DNA from: Streptococcus tangpeifui
Lineage (GTDB): Bacteria; Bacillota; Bacilli; Lactobacillales; Streptococcaceae
Length of the DNA: 64,000 bases
Direction of reading: 5' to 3'
Assembly: GCF_011038795.1 (NCBI RefSeq)
Contig: NZ_JAAKDU010000003.1
Coordinates: 186,001-250,000, forward strand
In this document: positions 48,617-60,149 of the stretch, in pieces
Numbering within the stretch: position 1 is the first letter of the stretch
Layout: each line of letters opens with the position of its first letter
Position numbers and translations under genes: made by a program
Notes under the pieces: generated by a model
The model's input: only the letters and a program-made list of their open reading frames with translations
Told to the model about the DNA's origin: nothing
Database searches by the model: none

Positions 48617-50170
48617 ATGACTGAATTTAACAATCTTGAAAAGATCATCGTTTTGGACTACGGTAGTCAATACAATCAATTGATTGCTCGTCGAATTCGT
48701 GAAATCGGTGTTTTTTCTGAACTCAAAAGCCATAAGATTACTGCCCAGGAAGTTAGAGAAATAAATCCAATTGGTATCATCCTCTCTGGTGGTCCTAACT
48801 CTGTCTATGCAGAAAATTCTTTTGGTATTGATGAAGAAATCTTCCAGCTTGGTATTCCAATACTGGGTATTTGTTACGGCATGCAGCTCCTTACTGACCA
48901 ACTAGGTGGTAAGGTAGTACCAGCTGGTCAAACTGGAAGCAGCGAGTATGGTCAATCCACCTTGCATCTACGTCAGGACTCTGAACTCTTTACTGATACA
49001 CCTAAGGAACAAGTTGTTCTCATGAGCCATGGCGATGCCGTCACCGAAATTCCTCAGGGCTTCCATCTCGTTGGTGACTCAGCTGATTGTCCCTATGCAG
49101 CCATTGAAAATTCCAATCGAAAGATCTATGGCATTCAGTTTCACCCCGAGGTTCGTCATTCAGTCTATGGTAATGATATTTTGAGGAACTTCGCCCTAAA
49201 TATCTGTGAGGCCAAGGGTGATTGGTCTATGGATAATTTTATCGAAATGGAAATCACTAAGATTCGCCAAACAGTTGGTGAGCGGAAGGTTCTCCTCGGT
49301 CTATCAGGCGGTGTCGATTCGTCTGTTGTTGGTGTCCTTTTACAAAAGGCCATCGGCGACCAATTGACCTGCATTTTTGTTGACCATGGCTTACTTCGGA
49401 AAAACGAAGGTGATCAAGTTATGAATATGCTAGGAGGAAAGTTTGGGCTCAATATCATCCGTGTAGATGCTTCAGAGCGCTTTCTTAACCTTCTAGCTGG
49501 CGTTGACGACCCTGAAAAAAAACGCAAGATTATTGGAAATGAATTCGTCTATGTCTTTGATGACGAAGCCAGCAAACTCAAAGGGGTTGACTTCTTGGCG
49601 CAGGGTACGCTCTACACAGACATCATTGAGTCCGGAACCGAAACAGCCCAGACTATCAAATCCCATCATAATGTCGGTGGTCTGCCAGAAGATATGCAGT
49701 TTCAATTAATTGAACCCCTTAACACCCTCTTTAAAGATGAAGTTAGGGCTCTAGGTACTGCACTAGGTATGCCTGATGATATTGTCTGGCGACAACCCTT
49801 CCCTGGTCCCGGTCTAGCTATCCGTGTCATGGGAGATGTCACAGCTGAAAAATTGAAAACGGTTCGGGAATCCGATGCTATTCTTCGAGAAGAAATCGCC
49901 AAAGCCGGTCTTCAACGTGATGTTTGGCAATACTTTACGGTTAATACTGGTGTACGATCTGTCGGTGTCATGGGCGACGGTCGAACTTATGACTACACCA
50001 TTGCCATTCGTGCCATCACTTCCATCGACGGTATGACTGCAGATTTTGCCAAACTCCCTTGGGATGTGCTACAAAAAATCTCAACCCGCATTGTCAATGA
50101 AGTTGACCACGTTAACCGCATCGTTTACGACATTACCAGCAAGCCACCAGCAACTGTAGAGTGGGAATAA
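48617..50170 (+). CDS. guaA: GMP synthase (glutamine-hydrolysing)
   Basis: 517 residues. N-terminal class-I glutamine amidotransferase with catalytic Cys in GICYGMQLL (about residue 85) and the His/Glu pair in GIQFHPEV (about 175). ATP pyrophosphatase PP-loop is GLSGGVDSS (about 225). The C-terminal dimerisation domain ends in [12 protein letters not shown]. It makes GMP from XMP. The start at 48617 follows GGAAAGGC; the longer in-frame start upstream is unsupported. The gene ends GTGGGAATAA, the recurrent attachment sequence for mobile elements in streptococci and other Firmicutes. No purine riboswitch was seen upstream, only TTACAAT. Confidence 0.97.
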   Translation: MTEFNNLEKIIVLDYGSQYNQLIARRIREIGVFSELKSHKITAQEVREINPIGIILSGGPNSVYAENSFGIDEEIFQLGIPILGICYGMQLLTDQLGGKVVPAGQTGSSEYGQSTLHLRQDSELFTDTPKEQVVLMSHGDAVTEIPQGFHLVGDSADCPYAAIENSNRKIYGIQFHPEVRHSVYGNDILRNFALNICEAKGDWSMDNFIEMEITKIRQTVGERKVLLGLSGGVDSSVVGVLLQKAIGDQLTCIFVDHGLLRKNEGDQVMNMLGGKFGLNIIRVDASERFLNLLAGVDDPEKKRKIIGNEFVYVFDDEASKLKGVDFLAQGTLYTDIIESGTETAQTIKSHHNVGGLPEDMQFQLIEPLNTLFKDEVRALGTALGMPDDIVWRQPFPGPGLAIRVMGDVTAEKLKTVRESDAILREEIAKAGLQRDVWQYFTVNTGVRSVGVMGDGRTYDYTIAIRAITSIDGMTADFAKLPWDVLQKISTRIVNEVDHVNRIVYDITSKPPATVEWE

Positions 50171-50351
50171 CAGAAGCAAGTATGTTACTGTTATAAAATC
50201 ATTGAAAACAGTGGGCTTTATCTATATGTGGAAGAAAAAACTCTTGAGTGATACTATTTTGATACTAAAAGCTAAAAAAGCAGGTTCAAAAGGGAGTTGC
50301 TGAATTGAAACCTTCCATCGTTTTGGTGGGATGTTTTTGTGGAAATTATAA

Positions 50352-51008
50352 ATGGTAAATTGGTATGAGCGTATGGACAATAAATATATCAAATTAAATA
50401 TCTTTCCCATTATTACTGAGGTATTATTTGTATTAGTATGTTTGCTGTTTCAAGGATATTATATATACATCAATTTTTTGTTTTATATAGTATTGGCAAT
50501 TTGTTTTTGGTTAAGAGAAGATTTTTCCATTCAAGAATGGTTGGATTCCTTTAAAGGAGGAAAAAATTTTTGGAAGCAGGTAGCGTTGACGATATTGTTC
50601 TTTTGTCTTGCTTTCGTATTTACAAATATCTTAGAAAATATGTTCCCATATCTTAATACGGGAATGATTAAATTAAAAGCGGATAACTGGTTAAAGCTTA
50701 TTCTGTTTACAGGTTCTACAATAATATTGCCACCAATCGTAGAAGAAGTGTTTTATAGAAAAAATCTTACATCTTTTAAAAATGGGAAAACTTTAATTTT
50801 GACAACGCTATTCAGTATGTTTGCATATGCTTTAGAGCATGCATTTACAATTTGGGGAATTTTCTTATGCATGATATGGGCTTTACCGTTGAGCATTTCC
50901 TATATCAAAACCAAAAACATATATGTTGCAATGACAGCACATTTTATATGTAATTTTGTTATAAACGGAATTGCTGTTGTAGAAGTATGTGGTTTCCTAT
51001 TGCATTGA
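50352..51008 (+). CDS. CPBP-family intramembrane protease (bacteriocin-immunity type)
   Basis: About 211-218 residues (start 50352 or 50373; neither has a good ribosome-binding site). Multiple membrane helices surround the CPBP motifs: EEVFYRK (EExxxR, about residue 135) and the C-terminal HFICNFV (HxxxN, about residue 197). Family members process prenylated proteins, protect against self-made bacteriocins, or control competence/bacteriocin loci. The gene is more AT-rich than its surroundings and lies just behind guaA, consistent with horizontal acquisition. Confidence 0.8.
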   Translation: MVNWYERMDNKYIKLNIFPIITEVLFVLVCLLFQGYYIYINFLFYIVLAICFWLREDFSIQEWLDSFKGGKNFWKQVALTILFFCLAFVFTNILENMFPYLNTGMIKLKADNWLKLILFTGSTIILPPIVEEVFYRKNLTSFKNGKTLILTTLFSMFAYALEHAFTIWGIFLCMIWALPLSISYIKTKNIYVAMTAHFICNFVINGIAVVEVCGFLLH

Positions 51009-51040
51009 TTATCTGTACAAAAATAATATTGATATTGTTA

Positions 51041-51088
51041 AAGCACATAACTTTAAGATCTAAAAATCTTTCAGCTATGTGCTTTTTC
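51041..51088 (+). terminator. CPBP gene terminator
   Basis: AAAGCACATA pairs with TATGTGCTTT across a 25-base loop and ends in a T run, 33 bases after the stop. Confidence 0.65.
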
Positions 51089-51119
51089 TGTGTTTATTTT
51101 ATATCCGGTGGAATCTTAG

Positions 51120-51285
51120 CGGATATGTTCATATGTTTTTTCTAGACGAGGTTCTGATTATTATAAGATTACTGGAGATAGTGAAAAACCTCTCAAGTAT
51201 GTATATATTGAGAACGGAAAAGAAATTTTATGTTTTGAGATTCTCCATTATAAAAGGGAGTTCATATTACATAGAGCCTCTTTTT
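51120..51285 (+). pseudogene. Possible remnant ORF in the guaA-linked AT-rich region
   Basis: A frame open from 51120 without a start codon encodes RGSDYYKITGDSEKPLKY followed by VYIENGKEILCFEILHYKRE, a natural-looking composition. It then runs out into the antisense of the next gene. It could be a gene fragment, but no family is recognised. Confidence 0.25.
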
Positions 51286-51660
51286 CTACTCTTCTTCCTT
51301 CTCCAAGTCTAAAACAGAGAGGAAGTCATAGATAGCTTTGTCTCGTTGTTTGCTGCTCATGAAGTCTGACCAGTTGGTAATGAGGCAATCGTGTTGATAA
51401 TTTTCTAGGTTCTTCTCATCATTAAAAACAAAATGGCGCATAAAGTAGAAATGATTCCAGCGCTCGTGCTCGAGAGCTGTTAAGAAATTCATAACGGCAT
51501 TAGCTTCAATGATGTCCACCTGTTCTGCTACTGGTTTGCCTTCTAAATTTTCTCGCCAATCTTTGAGCAAATCTGCCTTAGAATCTACTTGATCAGGTAG
51601 TTCGGTAATTTTATCTAGCAACATCTTCTTAATAGGTTGGTGGAAAGCTTGATAGTCCAA
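51286..51660 (-). CDS. Small RyR-domain-like protein, possibly 5'-truncated
   Basis: 124 residues. The stretch LTALEHERWNHFYF followed by HDCLITNWSDF and KQRDKAIYDFL matches the order of signatures in bacterial RyR domains (EHxRW, then HxCL..W, then a Dk-rich helix). The start is a TTG with only weak GGAACGA upstream, and coding character seems to continue upstream in frame (PYGTID) until a stop, so the gene may be the tail of a longer protein lost by recombination. Bacterial RyR domains are associated with second-messenger and defence loci, but the role here is unknown. Confidence 0.45.
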   Translation of the reverse strand: MDYQAFHQPIKKMLLDKITELPDQVDSKADLLKDWRENLEGKPVAEQVDIIEANAVMNFLTALEHERWNHFYFMRHFVFNDEKNLENYQHDCLITNWSDFMSSKQRDKAIYDFLSVLDLEKEEE

Positions 51661-51682
51661 ATCAATCGTTCCATAAGGCTAT

Positions 51683-52174
51683 TTAAGCCAGCGGGACTTT
51701 TGCCAAGCCTAAATCAATATGGCAATAGCCATTTGGATTCTTTTTCAAGTAATCCTGATGGTACTCTTCAGCATCAATAAAGTGACGAAGCGGTTCTAGC
51801 TCAACTGCTAGAGGACGACCGCCATGCTCTTGGCTGACCTTTTGCATGATAGCTTCCGCGATAGCCCTATCTGCCTCATCTTCATAATAGATGCCGGTAC
51901 GGTACTGCCTGCCAATATCGTTTCCTTGACGATTAATCGAAAATGGATCGATGATACGGAAGTAATGGGCTAGAATCTCTAACAAACTCACACGCTCAGG
52001 ATCATAGGTCACAGCCACTGTCTCAGCGTGATCAGTCGCATCGACAAGTTCGTAAGAGGTAACCTCAGACTGACCATTGGCATATCCGACACGGGTAGCT
52101 GTAACGCCATCGATCAAGTCAAAGTATCCTTCAACACCCCAAAAACAGCCACCAGCTAGATAAATTTTTTTCAT
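51683..52174 (-). CDS. msrA: Peptide methionine-S-sulfoxide reductase
   Basis: 163 residues. Catalytic Cys in [12 protein letters not shown] (about residue 10). The start at 52174 (MKKIYLAGG) has AGGAGTG eight bases upstream; an upstream in-frame extension is rejected. It reduces the S epimer of methionine sulfoxide in proteins. It follows msrB by 22 bases, forming one operon under the structured leader. Confidence 0.97.
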   Translation of the reverse strand: MKKIYLAGGCFWGVEGYFDLIDGVTATRVGYANGQSEVTSYELVDATDHAETVAVTYDPERVSLLEILAHYFRIIDPFSINRQGNDIGRQYRTGIYYEDEADRAIAEAIMQKVSQEHGGRPLAVELEPLRHFIDAEEYHQDYLKKNPNGYCHIDLGLAKVPLA

Positions 52175-52196
52175 AAGTAGCACTCCTTCTTTTATT

Positions 52197-52637
52197 TTAA
52201 TCATCAAAGAGCTTCAAGTAGTCTGCGTAACCTTCTGTTGCCATATTCTCATAGGGGACAAATCTAAGGGCTGCAGAATTGATACAGTAGCGTAAACCTC
52301 CCTTATCAATCGGGCCATCATTGAAGACATGCCCAAGGTGAGAATCTGCTTCTTGACTACGAACTTCAATACGTCTCATCCCGTACGATAAGTCCTTGTG
52401 GTTGGTCACCTTCTGCTCTTCAATCGGCTTAGTAAAAGCCGGCCAGCCACAACCTGAATCATACTTGTCTGTCGATGAAAACAGAGGCTGTCCACTAACG
52501 ATATCTACATAGATCCCTTTTTCAAAGTGCTCATCGTACTCTCCTGTAAAGGCACGCTCAGTAGCAGCGTTCTGTGTCACCTCATAAGCTAGATCTCCGA
52601 TACGCTGGCGTAACTCTTGTTCATTTTCTTTTGCCAT
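52197..52637 (-). CDS. msrB: Peptide methionine-R-sulfoxide reductase
   Basis: 146 residues from MAKENEQ (52637), which follows GGGAGGAC; in-frame upstream starts are not supported. The MsrB core has [33 protein letters not shown] and catalytic Cys in [12 protein letters not shown]. It repairs the R epimer. Upstream lie a terminator-like hairpin and a diverged copy of the bglP leader element. Confidence 0.96.
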   Translation of the reverse strand: MAKENEQELRQRIGDLAYEVTQNAATERAFTGEYDEHFEKGIYVDIVSGQPLFSSTDKYDSGCGWPAFTKPIEEQKVTNHKDLSYGMRRIEVRSQEADSHLGHVFNDGPIDKGGLRYCINSAALRFVPYENMATEGYADYLKLFDD

Positions 52638-52649
52638 AGAAAGTCCTCC

Positions 52650-52890
52650 CTCTTTCATAAGATACAAAAGGCGTCTGTGGACATTGCTAAGTCTCTCCCA
52701 CTAACGCCGTTTGGTCAGCAAGATCAACTAACCAACGTTATACCACTAAGCCATTAAGCGACTCAAAGAAATTTAGGAAGCCTGACAAGGAATCGCTAAA
52801 GATTCTAGGAAGACGTACCTAATTTCACAAAGTCCGTAGGCGTGTTCAATCAACAAGATACCAAGCCGTGAAGCGATGCCCCAGCTTGTA
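52650..52890 (-). repeat. Diverged copy of the bglP-type structured leader upstream of msrB
   Basis: On the minus strand it reads GGCTTGGTATCTTG, AATTGAACACGCCTACGG-like text, then CCTAAATTTCTTTGAGTCGC and GGCTTAGTGGTAT, and finally GTATCTTATGAAAG directly before the msrB Shine-Dalgarno. The order of landmarks matches the bglP leader (ATCTTG, CGCCTACG, GTCTTC, TTTGAGTCG, GGCTTAG). GAAATT(T)AGG stem partners are conserved. The last unit holds GGCGTTAGTGG with CCACAGACGCC (52670-52708), followed by TTTT, a possible attenuator. Function unknown. Confidence 0.55.
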
Positions 52891-53039
52891 CTTAGGTTGA
52901 TCTTGTGGAATCAGTTTAACTCAATCGGTTTTGGATTTCAAGAATTCGGCTCAGAAATTTTTATGAGAAGCTATGGGAGAGTGATACGGAAATTAATCAT
53001 TCGGAGAATGTGATTGTCCTCGCTTCCTTATTTTAAAAC

Positions 53040-53125
53040 TCAGGTAGAAATCCTTCAGTGAAGGATTTTGACACTTGCTTTGCAAGCTTTATTTCCCAAT
53101 TAAAAAGGTCTACTAGACCTTTTTA
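53040..53125 (+). repeat. Train of perfect hairpins upstream of repeat copy 3
   Basis: AAATCCTTC-AGT-GAAGGATTT (53048-53068), CTTGCTTTGCAAG and AAAAAGGTCTA-C-TAGACCTTTTT (53102-53124) lie in succession. They share form (7-11 bp stem and a loop of 1-3 bases) but not sequence. They resemble the hairpins near 20861-21027. Confidence 0.7.
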
Positions 53126-53478
53126 ACCCACCTCCGAACAGCTCAAAATGCCCGGGAGACCTTTTAAGGTTGGAAATAAGATGAACAAGGTTCATGGTAT
53201 TAGATAACTTCTGAATAGTTTCCCAAACTGTTGAGGCTATCACTTGTATGATCCTTAAACAGTCCAGTGAACTGTTTAAGGGGGTGGCTGAAAATGGGAC
53301 TGCACCCCACCAAGATAAGGAATTCCAATCAGTAGTGGTTCATTGGTGCTGAAGCACCTCATGAACTGTGCAGGGGTAAGACTTCTCGGTAGAGCCAACA
53401 AGTCTTGCCCCTAACCACTGCGCCTAGCAAATAAAATTGACCAAATAAATAAGGCTGAGAACTTTTATCTCAGCCTCT
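53126..53478 (+). repeat. Dispersed intergenic repeat, copy 3 with insertions
   Basis: It opens with CCCACCTCCGAACAGC and closes with CTGAGAACTTTTATCTCAGCC, as in copy 1, and shares CTATCACTTG, AAACAGTCC..ACTGTTT, GATAAGGAATTCC and ACCACTGCGCC. Insertions include GAACAAGGTTC, GGTGCTGAAGCACC and GGGGTAAGACTT paired with AAGTCTTGCCCC. It sits 14 bases before the HAD gene, in the 3' side of msrB/HAD intergenic sequence, and may double as a HAD terminator on the minus strand. Confidence 0.75.
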
Positions 53479-53492
53479 AACCATTTATCATC

Positions 53493-54179
53493 TTAATCAA
53501 GAATTTCCAGTAGTCCCTGATAAGTAGCTACGATGTAGGTCGGCTGAGCCTGACTGGTATTCTCCTTACCATTTGGATTGTACCAAACCGTATCAATCTC
53601 AGCATTGTTGCCGCCTTGAATATCACTGAGAAGTCCATCACCAATCATCAGTGCTTGCTTTTTATCAAAGCCGTTAATTTGATGAGCAATGCTATCATAG
53701 TATTCCCTCTGGGGTTTTTGATGCCCCAGATCATCCGAGATAAACACCTGCTCGAAATAATCTCTGATTCCAGAGCGATCTAAACGGCCGTTTTGGATAA
53801 AGGTCACCCCATTGGTCGCAGCAAAAAGACGATAACCACGCGCCCCAAGGATTCCCAGAAGTTCTTTAGCCCCCTCTAAAACCTGTCCCTGCTGGCTGAG
53901 GAAGTGCTGATAACGCTGGGCATAATAGCGGCCATCCACATCTTGATTAAAGTGGGCAAATAGTCGGGCAAAACGTGTATCGATCAATTCTTGCTTGCTG
54001 ATCTGGCCCAAGCTCAAATCATCCCAAAGTCCACGATTCATGGGAACATAGTAGTCCATATAAGCTGCAATATCCGACACTTGCGCCTCAAGCAAAAGCT
54101 GGTGCAACGCAAGGCTTTCCGCCGCATCAAAATCTAACAAAGTATGATCAAGATCGAAAAGAAGGTATTTGTAGGGCAT
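53493..54179 (-). CDS. YjjG-family HAD phosphatase (nucleotidase)
   Basis: 228 residues. HAD motif I FDLDHTLLDF (Asp10/Asp12), motif II Thr/Ser in FAATNGVT, motif III Lys in GHQKPQREY and motif IV GDGLLSDIQGG. The cap and the overall pattern fit YjjG/YfnB, pyrimidine nucleotidases that remove abnormal nucleotides. Start has weak AAAGGACC. Monocistronic. Confidence 0.85.
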   Translation of the reverse strand: MPYKYLLFDLDHTLLDFDAAESLALHQLLLEAQVSDIAAYMDYYVPMNRGLWDDLSLGQISKQELIDTRFARLFAHFNQDVDGRYYAQRYQHFLSQQGQVLEGAKELLGILGARGYRLFAATNGVTFIQNGRLDRSGIRDYFEQVFISDDLGHQKPQREYYDSIAHQINGFDKKQALMIGDGLLSDIQGGNNAEIDTVWYNPNGKENTSQAQPTYIVATYQGLLEILD

Positions 54180-54248
54180 GATGGTCCTTTCAAAAGTTTT
54201 TAATACGCTTATTATAGCAAAAACTTCAATCGCGGTCTTGACTGTTAA

Positions 54249-55754
<1,506 letters not shown>

Positions 55755-56692
55755 TTAAAACAATTGTTGCATGACTAATTGTGCTATAAGATAAATTACT
55801 GGTATTGATATAATACAAGTCACAATCGAGAGACCAATTTCAATAATTGAAAACTCAGGATTTCCTTTGGCTTGGATTATAAATAAAGTAACTAAAGACC
55901 CGATTGGACAAGCGAATAAAATGACATTTGCAAAATAGTCTATTCCTTTTATTCCCAGAAGTGCAAATATCAATACTCCAATAACTGGCATCAATAGATT
56001 ACGGTAAAACACTGTTACAATCATCCAAGGTTTGACAACTTTTCTATCCATCGCTATATTTGCCAAACTATTCCCTATCAAAAACATTGATAAAGGAGTA
56101 TTGGCACCCGCCAGATATCCCAGACCTTGATTAAGGGGAGTTGGAAGTCTTACACCTGAGAAAAACAGCACCAGACCTACACCTATTGCTATGGTGTTAG
56201 GATTTTTAAACATCTTTAGAAGCTTCTCTTTTGAACTTCCGTCACCATTCTCAAAAAGAGTCATTCCGTGTGTCCAGACAAAAGTATTGTAAACCATAAT
56301 ACCAATGGCTGAATAAAACACTCCTCTGTCACCAAATAAAGCACTTGCAATCGGTATTCCAACAAAGCCAATATTAGAATATACTGTTCCCATAATTGCA
56401 CTACGTTCATGTCTAAAGAGTGTAAATGTGAAAAGCTCGCATTAGATAGCAAAATAGCTATAAAATAGAGAATCACCAGAGCAATAACAACAAGGGCAAT
56501 TATTTTTAAACTATAGGAACTCCGATCTTGCTGCATTGACTTTAGTATAAGCGCTGGACTTATGACATATAGCAAAATATTGGTTAAATCAGAACCTGTC
56601 TCTTTATGAAGAAATTGAATTTTATTTAGTATAAACCCAATTCCAACCAATACAAACATCAAAAATACTTGATTAAGAATATTAGTAAACAT
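55755..56692 (-). pseudogene. AEC-family transporter with a frameshift
   Basis: Two overlapping minus-strand frames together make one auxin-efflux-carrier/malate-permease-type protein. 56692-56261 encodes MFTNILNQVFLMFVLVGIGF and the first helices, then loses similarity after ILLSNASF. 56393-55755 encodes the rest, starting MGTVYSNIGFVGIPIASALFG. The usual loop FTFTLFRHERSAIMGT is present in the second frame near 56400-56440, so a one-base insertion or deletion occurred there. It is flanked by the PTS and GH1 genes, suggesting an exporter of a sugar-derived acid or aglycone that is now inactive, unless recoded or an assembly error. Confidence 0.75.
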
Positions 56693-56715
56693 TCTTCCTC
56701 ATCTCTAATCCAAGA

Positions 56716-56742
56716 AAGAGTCTGAGATATTTCCAGACTCTT
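56716..56742 (-). terminator. Hairpin between the EIIBCA and AEC genes
   Basis: AAGAGTCTG pairs with CAGACTCTT; on the minus strand TTTCTT follows. Partial readthrough to the downstream genes is likely. Confidence 0.55.
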
Positions 56743-56752
56743 ATTTTCTTAG

Positions 56753-58663
<1,911 letters not shown>

Positions 58664-58732
58664 TTAGGCTCCCTTCTGTGTTTTTTATACTTTTATTATA
58701 GATAAGCACGCACTTGTGTACAATGTCAAAAA

Positions 58733-58766
58733 GATAGTTGATTACTATCAAAAAGTAAGATAATAT
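58733..58766 (+). promoter_or_regulatory. AraC-gene promoter overlapping a palindrome
   Basis: TTGATT (58738) and TAATAT (58761), 17-base spacing. GATAGT-TGATT-ACTATC (58733-58749) overlaps the -35 box, a likely operator. The ATG at 58773 is six bases after the -10, so the message would be leaderless. Confidence 0.6.
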
Positions 58767-58772
58767 AGGGGT

Positions 58773-59777
58773 ATGAATTTTGAACAAGATATAAACTCTT
58801 TGGAAAAGCATTTATTTGCCTATACAGAAAATGAAAATTACTATCTTTCCAATCCTAATAGCCTTTCCAAGCGTTATAACAATGGCAGTACTCCCCAGCG
58901 AATATTGAATGGAAAAGAAATTTTTGAGATTAACGATTACAAGTTAAGAGTATCACCTCTCCATATTCGTAAAGATTCTCGTTTCACCCCCATGCCCCCT
59001 CATATTTATTCCAACATTAATCTTAATTTCATCTACTCTGGCAAATGCACCTATGTTATAAATAATAAGGAGGTAACACTGGAGGCTGGAGACATTTGTT
59101 TCTTTGATACACAGGTTATACGTGAAAAAAAGAAACCAAATTATGATGATATTATTATTAATATAGTGATGAAAAATAGTTATCTTAAATCATTACTAAC
59201 AGTAGATACTTCTAATTTATTGTCTACTTTTATTAGTAAGACTTTATACTCAAATACTAGCCACAATAACTATATTATTTTTAAAACAAAGGACAGTAAC
59301 AAAATAAGACGGCTATTTCAAGACCTTCTCCTTGAACACTATAGTGATAGAGACTATAAGCACCAAGCTATCCAGTATTATTTTTCGCTAATTTTCCTTG
59401 AGTTGCTGCATATTGGGGAACATCAGAATCAAACAGAAATTCATTTCTCAGATGCATTATCCAATAATATTTTTAATATCGTCAATTACATTGAAAATAA
59501 TTATAAAGAGATTAATCTTAAAAAGCTTGCCAAGCTATATGGTTACCACGAAAAGTATCTCTCGAGTCTTTTGAAAAACTCATACGGTAAATCTTTTAAA
59601 GAAATACAGATGACTAAACGAATAGCCGAGGTAGAAAATTATCTTGTCAACTCCACATATACTATCTCTGAAATCGCTGAAAAAGCAGGCTTCTCTAACC
59701 AAAATCAACTCTATCAGAAATTTAAAGATAGGTATGGTATGCTACCAAATGAATATAGAAAATTAAACCAAAGATAA
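58773..59777 (+). CDS. AraC-family regulator of the second beta-glucoside locus
   Basis: 334 residues. N-terminal cupin-like sensing half (about 70-160, with NLNFIYSGKCTYVINNKEV) and C-terminal AraC helix-turn-helix pair (about 235-330, with LAKLYGYHEKYLSSLLKNSY and FSNQNQLYQKFKDRYGMLP). Divergent from the EIIBCA gene. It is not closely similar to the regulator at 9275. It likely activates the PTS operon on a sugar signal and may autoregulate through the palindrome at 58733. Confidence 0.88.
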   Translation: MNFEQDINSLEKHLFAYTENENYYLSNPNSLSKRYNNGSTPQRILNGKEIFEINDYKLRVSPLHIRKDSRFTPMPPHIYSNINLNFIYSGKCTYVINNKEVTLEAGDICFFDTQVIREKKKPNYDDIIINIVMKNSYLKSLLTVDTSNLLSTFISKTLYSNTSHNNYIIFKTKDSNKIRRLFQDLLLEHYSDRDYKHQAIQYYFSLIFLELLHIGEHQNQTEIHFSDALSNNIFNIVNYIENNYKEINLKKLAKLYGYHEKYLSSLLKNSYGKSFKEIQMTKRIAEVENYLVNSTYTISEIAEKAGFSNQNQLYQKFKDRYGMLPNEYRKLNQR

Positions 59778-60149
59778 AGAAATGCCTAACGTTTTCGTCA
59801 GGACGAAATTATACACTTATTTGAAAAAATACTGAGTATAGTACAATAAAGCAGAAAAGGAGCTGGACGGCGATCCAACTCCAATGTAGAACTGTTAAAA
59901 AATGGCAGCTTGTTTTACAGAATAATTCCGTCCAACTAGCCAAAAGTGGGGGCGGATTTATTTTTTGTCTCTATCTTTGAAGATTTTATAGCACAAGCTA
60001 ATCAAAGCAATAGTAAGCTACCAAAACCAAGAGTCGTTTCTACGACTTCAAGCTGCCTATTTGGTGGTTATTTAGTTTCAATTCCCCCAGAGAGTATAAG
60101 GTTGAGAGGATTTAAAAATAATATATTAGTCAATTATTTAAATCTCCTA
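59778..60149. other. Convergent intergenic region
   Basis: The only clear structure is GGAGCTGGA-CGGCGA-TCCAACTCC (about 59859-59882), a possible terminator without a good T run. An 81-codon frame at 59946 lacks a ribosome-binding site and looks random. No gene supported. Confidence 0.5.

Noticed and set aside
51079-51312. 77-codon ORF behind the CPBP gene
   Set aside because: It starts within the terminator and overlaps the next gene antisense; another frame at 51120 has better coding character.
52668-52940. tmRNA, 6S RNA or RNase P in the msrB upstream region
   Set aside because: None of the conserved segments of these RNAs is present; the similarity is to the bglP leader.
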